The position numbers and the translations under genes were made by a program. A stretch of 64,000 bases of DNA, from assembly GCA_028622995.1 (NCBI GenBank), contig JAJQJQ010000009.1, positions 2,542,001 through 2,606,000 on the forward strand, given 5' to 3'. Within the stretch, counting starts at the first letter, position 1. Each line of letters begins with the position of its first letter. This document shows, piece after piece, positions 57,359 to 64,000 of this stretch. The notes below the pieces were generated by a model. It did not search any database. It saw only the letters and a program-made list of their open reading frames with translations, and had not been told where the DNA came from. The DNA is from Panagrolaimus kolymaensis (lineage: Eukaryota > Nematoda > Chromadorea > Rhabditida > Panagrolaimidae).

Positions 57359-58203
57359 TTAATCAAGTTTGTCAAATTTTTTAAGCTCGTTTACAAACTG
57401 GAAAGAATTGAAATTCATATTTGCAACCATTTCTTTTTCTCGCTTTTCCAACGCTTTCAATCTTTCTTCAAGTTTTTTCTCAATAAATGCCATTTTTTCG
57501 ATTACAGTGTCAAACATACTTTTTGATGGTAAAGAAGGCGGCTGAGATACAGTTGTTTCAAAATTAGCTGGCAATTTAGGAAATTTCATAATCTTTTTCA
57601 TCATTTCATTATGACATGTATCCATAATTTTAGGTAAAGCGGCATAATGAGATTTTAAATAACAACCATATTCTTTAAAACATTTATGTGCTTAATAAAG
57701 TTTGCAATTTCTAACTTTATCCAAATAAGAAGCTTTTTCAAAAGTTTTTTCTATTTCTTTTTTAAATTCCTCAATTTTCCCAGAATTTGGCACCATTTCT
57801 TTCGATGAAATAAAACTGTGTTCACCAAAATCCGCCGCAACGATATTGCTTAAATGAAAGCCCAAACATAAATGAAAAGAACTTAAAGTTATAGAAAAAT
57901 ATTCTTGGTTGAATAACAAAATTTCCGATTTTTCGTTTCCATCGATTTCTGCAATTTCCATACATTTCGAGTGGTAATTAAAATTGCCTAATGTAAAGCA
58001 ATTAGACGCTTGCCAATAATCACATAATTTTATCTATAATAAATAAAAATTTCAAGTATAAAAAAGACTGAATTTTTAAAGAAAAGATTTACAAAATTTA
58101 ATTATACCTGAGTTCCATTTGGAAATACATTAACAAAATCTTCAAATGGTTTATTTAAGATTCCAGAGAAAAAATGAATAAATATAAAAATTTGTAACCT
58201 CAT
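57359..58203 (-). pseudogene. DUF19/T20D4.11-like secreted protein gene with one premature TAA
   Basis: Blocks 58203-58108 and 58033-57359 join in phase. Signal peptide (LQIFIFIHFFSGILN), then NVFPNGTQ-IKLCDYWQASNCF, SKCMEIAEIDG, FHLCLGFHLS, YLDKVRNCKL, then TAA at 57694-57692, then in the same frame KCFKEYGCYLKSHYAALPKI and MDTCHNEMM, ending with a Lys/Glu-rich helix. The spaced cysteines and length suit the nematode DUF19/T20D4.11-type family (assignment moderate). In the neighbouring paralogue the codon equivalent to TAA reads AAA, so a single A-to-T change explains the stop. A second upstream in-frame ATG exists at ~58251. Confidence 0.6.
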
Positions 58204-58788
58204 CGTCAAAGAAGGGATTTGAAAAATGAAAATTAAAGATAATTTTATCATAATTGCTTTTTTGGCCTTGACTCAAATCCATTTAATTTCTTTGGGCATT
58301 ATGAAGGCTATTTATTAAAATGTTACAATTCCACGTATAAAATATGAAATATATTAAAATCGCTGAACTTCTTCCGCCTGATTTTCTTTCTTTTTATAAA
58401 TGCGATCCAATAAGAATGAAGAACAGGAGATGAGGACTAAATTTCGCATTTTAACAAAATCCGCTGTTTTTTTAAAAATTTACCTTGTTTGTATTTGCTT
58501 AGATAGATAAAAAAAACTAAAGCAAAAACAAAAAATTTACAACGAAATAAAAATTCATTATCGGCAAATAAAAAAGAAAAATGGAAATAGAATAGCTACG
58601 AGAAAATCATAAAAAACGTGTATTTTTAATTGCATCTTCCTATCATTTTTTAATTTTTTGCCAACTTTTTTTGCAATAATATTTTTAACGTTTATCCATT
58701 AAATAAAAATTTATATATGTATATTTAACAAAATTTACTTAAAAAAAACTTTTCTTTTGATAATTATATCGCTGTAACAAAGATGCAT
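58204..58788. other. Intergenic between the two DUF19-like paralogues
   Basis: AT-rich; no independent gene recognised. Likely the former promoter of the downstream copy. Confidence 0.4.
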
Positions 58789-59544
58789 TTAGCTAAACCA
58801 CATTCTAAAATCACGATCAAGACTCGCATATTTTTTTAGCTCATTTAAATAATGCAAAAAAATTCTTTCTATTTCTTTGTATAACATACTTTTTGGGGAA
58901 ATTAATTGGGACGAAGTTAAGGCAGTCCCAGAATCCAAAAATTTTTGAGATTTTTTAATTTTGCCTACAACTTCCCAATTACAAAAATCCAATAATTCCG
59001 ATATCGTTGCATAATGAGATTTTAAATAACAATTTAAATCTTTAAAACATATGAGTTTTAAAAAATTTAAAAGTTTTCATTAAAGTTGAATATTCATCCA
59101 TTTCTGGGAATACTTCCATCTCTTTTTTAAAATTCTCAACTTGCGCGGAATGCGAAACCATTTCTTCCGAGATCATAAAAACATTTTATTAAAATCGGCA
59201 GTTTGATTTCTTAATCGAATGTTCAAACATGAATTAAAAGCTTCAAGAGCTTCGGAAAAATATTTATCTTGAAAATTTAACATTTCTGTTCGCTTTTTAA
59301 TATCTATTTTTGACATATCCATACATTCAGAGAGAAAATCAAAGTTACCAGATGTAAAACAACTTGATGCTTCCATAAAAGTGCATAATCGAACCTACGA
59401 AAAGTTTTAAATCAATGAAACTTTTATAGATTTTTCGAATACCTTTGTTCCATTTGGAAACACATTTACAAAATTCTTGATCGGTTCACATAAAATCCCA
59501 GATAAAATAAAAGCAAATAGAATATTTTGGAACCACCACTTCAT
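58789..59544 (-). pseudogene. DUF19/T20D4.11-like paralogue with several frameshifts
   Basis: Same layout as the locus at 57359-58203: signal peptide (WFQNILFAFILSGILC), NFVNV, FMEASSCFTSGNFDF, SECMDM, FNSCLNIRLRNQTADF, EMVSHSAQVENFKKEMEVF, NCYLKSHYATISELLDFCNW. The pieces lie in different frames. Relative to the paralogue, one T is missing in GTGTTCCAAATGG near 59460. A further shift lies near 59180 and another near 59050. No intron explains these. A decayed tandem duplicate. Confidence 0.75.
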
Positions 59545-60575
59545 TGAAAAATTAATTAAACAAGTATTTTTAAGAAAATGTGAATGAAATTAAAAATATA
59601 TTATTTTATCTATCCATAAAATTTTGTCATCCTTGACATAGATAAAAATATTATTTTGCACAATAATGAGGTAAATTAATTATGTCAACTATCTTTCTCA
59701 ATCTTTTCGATTTAATAATGTTTATCAAAAAGTGAGGTAAAAAACAACAACAAAAATGTTGGCGCATTTTATGGTTTTTCATTAAATAAAAAAAAACCGG
59801 AGAAGTAATGCTAAAAGAAAAAAAAATCCACAAAAAATAAATAGGAATTATATAATTTTTTTAATTTAAAGCAAAAGTGAGTTTGGAAGTGCATGTTTTG
59901 AGATTGTTTTATACTTAAATAAAGTCAAATCTAAGTAACTACTTCAACCTTTATTAACCCCTAAGAAAATTATAACTACCATTCCATGAAACGGAAATTT
60001 TGATACCGTTAGAAATTATATATCCCAAGTTTACAATTTTTGTTTTGTTTTTGATTGTAAAAATCTAATTTTTGTGTTTTCTTTTGCTATCATTATTTTC
60101 TATCGGTTACTGCTTTTATTATTTAGGCCTATTAAAGTTTAAAAAATAAAAAATTCCATTTATAATTAACTTTTGAACTTCTCCTTCTTTATTTGTTTTT
60201 TAGCTTAGGCAAGCTTTTTACCTTTTTACCTTCGCCTATTCCATTTTAGGCCTGTCTCAGTCCAGACAATAAAAGTGGGAAATAAAAAGAAAAATTAAAA
60301 TTTTAAGCTGAGCTGATAAGACTCTTTTTTCTTCAATAAATTTTATTTTTATTCAAGGCTTTTCTTCACTTTTTTTTTGCTGTTTTGTTTCAACAAAAAA
60401 TTTTTGCGACTGCGCTTGCTTTTTTTTTGTTTTGTTTTTGTGGTTTTGTGCGACCAACACTTTACTCAAAAGAAAAACAAATTTCTAATATTTTATTCTA
60501 CGCTTTTCTTTTTTTATTATTTTTCTCGAAAAACTTGACGAATTTCTTAAGTTTTAGTTACACTTGTTTGTAATT
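59545..60575. other. Divergent intergenic region
   Basis: About 1 kb between the decayed DUF19-like locus (-) and MRPL58 (+). AT-rich, T-runs, no exon. Promoter of MRPL58 expected near the right end. Confidence 0.45.
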
Positions 60576-61908
60576 ATGATTAATAAATTTTCTGCTGTTT
60601 CATTTTGCAAATGTTTTCCATCAACATCAAAATCAATTATTGGACAATTTCAACATCGTTTTCTTAGTTCGTCAAATAATATTGTTCCTGTAAGTTTATT
60701 TTTAAAAGTAATAATTTTCTATGATTCATGGCTTTTTTTAGGAGCATTTAATTCCTGTGATTCCAAAAGGTATGTATTTTTTTTTCTTTAGATTTTTATA
60801 TATTCTTCTTGAGTTTTTGTTGACTGCTTTTTTTGTATAAAGCTTTAATGTTCTTGACATTTTCCATTGCTGCTTTTTTGATCAAAAAACGGATCTTATC
60901 TAACACTTATTTTTTTGTTTTTCTTTCTTTCGAACATTTCCATTTTCCATTTTTCTGTTTATATCCATTTTATGAAATGGATGATGATACATCTGAGAAA
61001 GAAAGCTAACTAACAGACTTTTTATTTTTCTAAAAACAAAAGAAAGCTTTTCTCCATTTTTTGGTTATTTTTTTCTTCGTTCGTTGCTTATTTTTTCGGT
61101 GGTTTCATTTTTTAATGTCATAAAAACAAAATAAATGAAGCAGTCTTTTTGATATTTCGTATTTTTCTTTTCTTTTTTGTTTTGCTTCGATGAAAAAAAA
61201 AGAATGATTTACATTTATTTTGTCTATTTTTAGATTCAATCAAAAAATCATTTTCTCGTAGTCCTGGTCCTGGTGGACAAAATGTGAACAATGGTAAGCT
61301 GTTGTTGTTTATTAACCTGTCATCATCGTGTGCTTATTAAATGATATATTCTTTCCAGTTGCAACAAAAGCTGAAATTCGATTAAATCTCAATGACGAAT
61401 GGATTCCACATGAACTTCGACCATATATCATCGAAAATTATGCATATCGAATGAATAAAAATGGTGAAATTGTTATAAATTCTTCTAAAACTCGAACTCA
61501 AGTAAGTTTCTTTCTTTTTTTCTTTTTTCTCTCTGATGTCAGATAAGTAAACAATCTTTTTATGTAAGCAGCTTATTTATATATATTTACTTTCTTTTTT
61601 AGACAGAAAACTTGGAAGATTGCTTTCAAAAACTCAACGATATGTTTTATTCATGTGCTCAGATGGTGATTCAGGAAGAAAGAAAAATTCCAAATGATGA
61701 TGATTCCAAAATTTTAGATGCAAGGTGAGAAAGTTAAACCTTTATTTATGTTTGTTTTTGAAAGGTTTACCCTTAACTTTTTTTATTTTTATTTTATTTA
61801 CCAAAGGATTTTTTTTTCAGACGTGAAAGAGCAGAATATTTCCGTCGTTTAGCAAAGGAGCGTCTTTCAAATAAGAAACGTCAAAGAAGGGGAGAATTTT
61901 ATGACTAA
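60576..61908 (+). CDS. MRPL58: Mitochondrial peptidyl-tRNA hydrolase ICT1 / MRPL58, 6 exons
   Basis: Exons 60576-60689, 60742-60769, 61234-61293, 61359-61501, 61603-61724 and 61821-61908 join in phase to 184 residues. The N terminus is Ser/Lys/Phe-rich and acid-poor, typical of a mitochondrial presequence. FSRSPGPGGQNVNN contains the GGQ motif of class I release factors, followed by VATKAEIRLNL and INSSKTRTQ. The end is a Lys/Arg-rich tail (RLAKERLSNKKRQRR) as used to sense the empty mRNA channel. ICT1/MRPL58 is a mitoribosomal protein that hydrolyses peptidyl-tRNA on stalled ribosomes. Length and order fit ICT1; the related MTRF1/MTRF1L proteins are about twice as long. The 464-nt third intron is the longest. 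Confidence 0.92.
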
Positions 61909-62169
61909 TACATTCACCAACTTCACCAACAACAGAAGAAATAAAGAAAGCAATTCCTTGAAATTTATCGTCGACATTTTCCTATTTTTTTTGTCGTCTC
62001 ATAACTATTTTCTTCGTGTTTTTTTAGATGTATTTTTGTTATATAAAATTGTTTATTTTTTCTCAAGCTAATGACGTGCTCGCTTTTTCTCAAAATTCGT
62101 GTGTTTTATCAATCGAATACTTTTCATACTCTTTTGCTTTAAACCTTTTTTGTTTACTAATTTTTCTTA

Positions 62170-62180
62170 CTTTTTCCAGG
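62170..62180 (+). promoter_or_regulatory. Probable trans-splice acceptor upstream of the zinc transporter
   Basis: CTTACTTTTTCCAG lies about 30 nt before the start codon of the zinc transporter, downstream of the MRPL58 stop, with no donor that would make a useful intron. In nematodes this arrangement marks spliced-leader addition. Confidence 0.5.
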
Positions 62181-62209
62181 ATCAAACCCCTTTATTTATT
62201 TAATTATTT

Positions 62210-63796
62210 ATGAATGGTTCAAATGTAATTAATTTAAAATCCATTAATAATTCTACTACTGATCACGATAATTCAAAAATGGCCCACGTTGAAGCAGCCG
62301 AAAAGTTACAGCAGGGTTCTTCTGGTCATGGTGGCCATAATCATTCCCATGCTTCAGCTTCTGGTGGCAAACGATTATTAATTATGCTAACGATGACTTT
62401 TTTATTTTTTATTGTTGAATTAGTTTTTGGTTATTTTTCTCATTCCATGGCTTTAATTGCTGATTCATTTCATATGTTAAGTGATGTTATGGCTCTTGGT
62501 ATTGCATATGGGTGTATGAGAGTAAGTTAGATGCTTTTGAAAAAGCAAAAAAAAGTTATATATTCCAAAGTTTTGAGAGACTTGATAGTTTTGTTTTTGC
62601 TGATTTTAGTCATTTAAAAAAGTCTTGGATAAAACTACCTAAAAATTTGATACTTTGTTTTTACTTTTGCAAATTTTATATATTCCATTCATTCTCTTTT
62701 AGATAGCCACTCGAGATACAAAGAAAAACACATTTGGATGGGTTCGAGCTGAAGTTCTTGGAGCTTTAGTTAATGGAGTGTTTTTACTTGCCCTTTGTTT
62801 TACAATTTTTATTGAATCCATAACTCGCATGGTTGAACCTGAAATGATTAAAGAACCCCGAAATGTTTTAATTGTTGGTGTAATTGGTTTAATAATTAAT
62901 CTCATTGGAATGTTCATGTTTCATGGCCATGCGCATGGACATGGACACAACCACGAAACCCCTGCTCATGCTGAAGGTGAAGCCAGCCATCTTATTGCTT
63001 CACATCAAGATCGAGCCATGGCTATTGCCGATATTAATACTCCCGAAGATATTGTAGTTCCTACAGCTCCTAAAAAGCAAAAGAAAGGAAATTCTGGGTC
63101 CATGAATATGAGAGGAGTATTTTTGCATGTTTTATCTGATGCTATTGGTTCTGTGATTGTAATTGCCACTGCTACAGTTTCATGGTTGGTTCCAGGTTAT
63201 GATGGATTAAAATTATATATGGATCCAGCTTTAAGGTTTGATAAACCCTTTTTTTGTGGTCACGATAATCATCTGCAATTTTTTTTAGTTTGGTTATGGT
63301 CTTACTCATGATTTGCACAACTTTCCCATTAGTGCGTGAAACAGCATTAATTTTGCTTCAAACTACTCCAAAATATGTGGAAGTTGAAGAAATCAAACAA
63401 CATTTACTTAAAATGGATGGAATTGAAGCCGTTCATGAATTTCATGTTTGGAGACTCGTTGGTGAAAGAATTATTGCAACCGTGCATATTCGTTTTCGTT
63501 CATTGCGGGATTATTTGGAATCAGCAGAAAATATTCGAACTTTATTCCATGAAAATTCAATTCATAGTGCAACAATTCAACCAGAATTTGAAGAAATGGG
63601 ACAAGGTGGTTGCACGTTTACGTGTTTACCAAAGAATTGCAATTTGTCTGATGTGAAATGTTGTAAAGAAACTACTGGAACTGATTGTGATGCAGTAAGT
63701 TACCACAAACAAACTTATTATATCGACTCTTTTGACTGACAACTATCTTTTTTTCAGAAATCTGATCATCATTCAAATGATGCTACAATTCCATAA
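62210..63796 (+). CDS. cdf-1: ZnT1-like zinc transporter (cation diffusion facilitator, SLC30), 4 exons
   Basis: Exons 62210-62521, 62703-63235, 63289-63694 and 63758-63796 join in phase to 429 residues. Six transmembrane helices are visible. TM2 has ADSFHMLSD and TM5 has HVLSDAIGS, the two HxxxD pairs that form the transport Zn2+ site. FGWVRAEVLGALVNGVFL is the ZnT1-group signature. A His-rich cytosolic loop (HGHAHGHGHNHE) precedes a basic KKQKKG segment. The C-terminal cytosolic domain (EAVHEFHVWRLVGERIIATV) is the ferredoxin-like dimerisation fold. A Cys-rich end (CTFTCLPKNC..DVKCC) follows. ZnT1 proteins export zinc from the cytosol; C. elegans cdf-1 is the nearest named gene, though the CDF family has several members. 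Starts 302 bp after MRPL58. Confidence 0.9.
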
Positions 63797-64000
63797 TCGA
63801 TGTTGCAGAATTATATTTATTTCAATAAATATTTTTTGTTATATTTCCAATCATTTAATATTGTTTTTATTTTATTTTAACATTTTTCAAAGGGTATCTA
63901 TTTTTCTCATCATCTTTAACTTCGAAGATAACGACAATATCTATATATACTTGCTTGTTACCTTTTGTTTATTCTTCCTTCGTTCCACATTTTTTTTCCA
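63797..64000. other. 3' flank of the zinc transporter gene
   Basis: Contains AATAAA (63825-63830) about 30 nt after the stop, a good polyadenylation signal. Nothing else recognised before the window ends. Confidence 0.6.

Noticed and set aside
1..64000. tRNA and rRNA genes
   Set aside because: I looked for B-box-like GGTTCRANNCC with matching stems and for conserved rRNA blocks and saw none I could support; a covariance-model scan would be needed to exclude tRNAs.

Overview
The window reads as nuclear DNA of a nematode. It is very AT-rich. Genes are broken by many short introns, mostly about 50-60 nt, with 3' splice sites that usually read TTTTTAG, sometimes AAG or CAG. The protein families are typical of nematodes: transthyretin-like (TTR) proteins in tandem, C-type lectins, a TIL-type protease inhibitor, a DUF19-like secreted family, a Skp1-related protein, a muscle-type myosin heavy chain and a TRPM channel. 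The acceptor style and divergence argue against Caenorhabditis. I would not name a genus. Exon coordinates below were built by hand from splice motifs and reading-frame phase; where every exon joins in phase I say so.

Layout. 1-1.7 kb: 3' end of a TRPM channel (+). 4.8-12.6 kb: a CLIP-170-like CAP-Gly/coiled-coil microtubule protein (+), with a possible alternative membrane-spanning first exon at 10.5 kb. 12.9-14.8 kb: a coiled-coil protein with a Cys/His C-terminal domain (-), convergent with the previous gene. 16.3-17.8 kb: a Skp1-like protein with a long unknown extension (+). 18.0-19.3 kb: a DNase II C-terminal fragment and a TIL inhibitor (-). 20.1-23.2 kb: a small type I membrane protein, a duplicated scrap of its 3' end, and a two-domain C-type lectin whose second domain carries a premature TGA (+). 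23.5-29.7 kb: a class II myosin heavy chain with a complete motor but a very short tail (-). 31.2-33.4 kb: an ionotropic glutamate receptor-like channel (+), followed by three TTR genes (33.7-36.3 kb, +). 36.6-39.8 kb: scattered decayed coding fragments.

40.7-42.1 kb: a type I membrane glycoprotein using a GC-AG intron. 42.3-43.6 kb: a non-coding segment duplicated at 49.8-50.5 kb. The first copy is interrupted by a 703-bp element with CACT...AGTG ends, and the second copy preserves the empty site. 44.1-46.0 kb: a leucine-rich-repeat membrane protein with an odd in-frame stop or an 18-nt GT...AG gap. 46.2-46.6 kb: a small secreted Cys-rich protein (-). An intact-ended, non-autonomous LTR retrotransposon (46675-49029; LTRs identical by eye, 5-bp target duplication AGTTG) sits immediately upstream of it in the same orientation. 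50.58-50.97 kb: a hAT-type MITE with a perfect 8-bp target duplication, built almost entirely from TCGATTAATCGA-like palindromes. 51.7-54.3 kb: a Q/N-rich type I membrane protein (+). 55.0-55.5 kb: BLOC-1 subunit 1 (-). 56.1-56.8 kb: a coiled-coil protein (-). 57.4-59.5 kb: two decaying DUF19-like paralogues (-). 60.6-63.8 kb: mitochondrial ribosome rescue factor MRPL58/ICT1, then a ZnT1-like zinc transporter (+), spaced like an operon.

The genes do not form one pathway. The window mixes conserved housekeeping genes with fast-evolving secreted or membrane families and recent mobile-element insertions. I saw no bacterial-type operon, CRISPR array, rRNA or confident tRNA.
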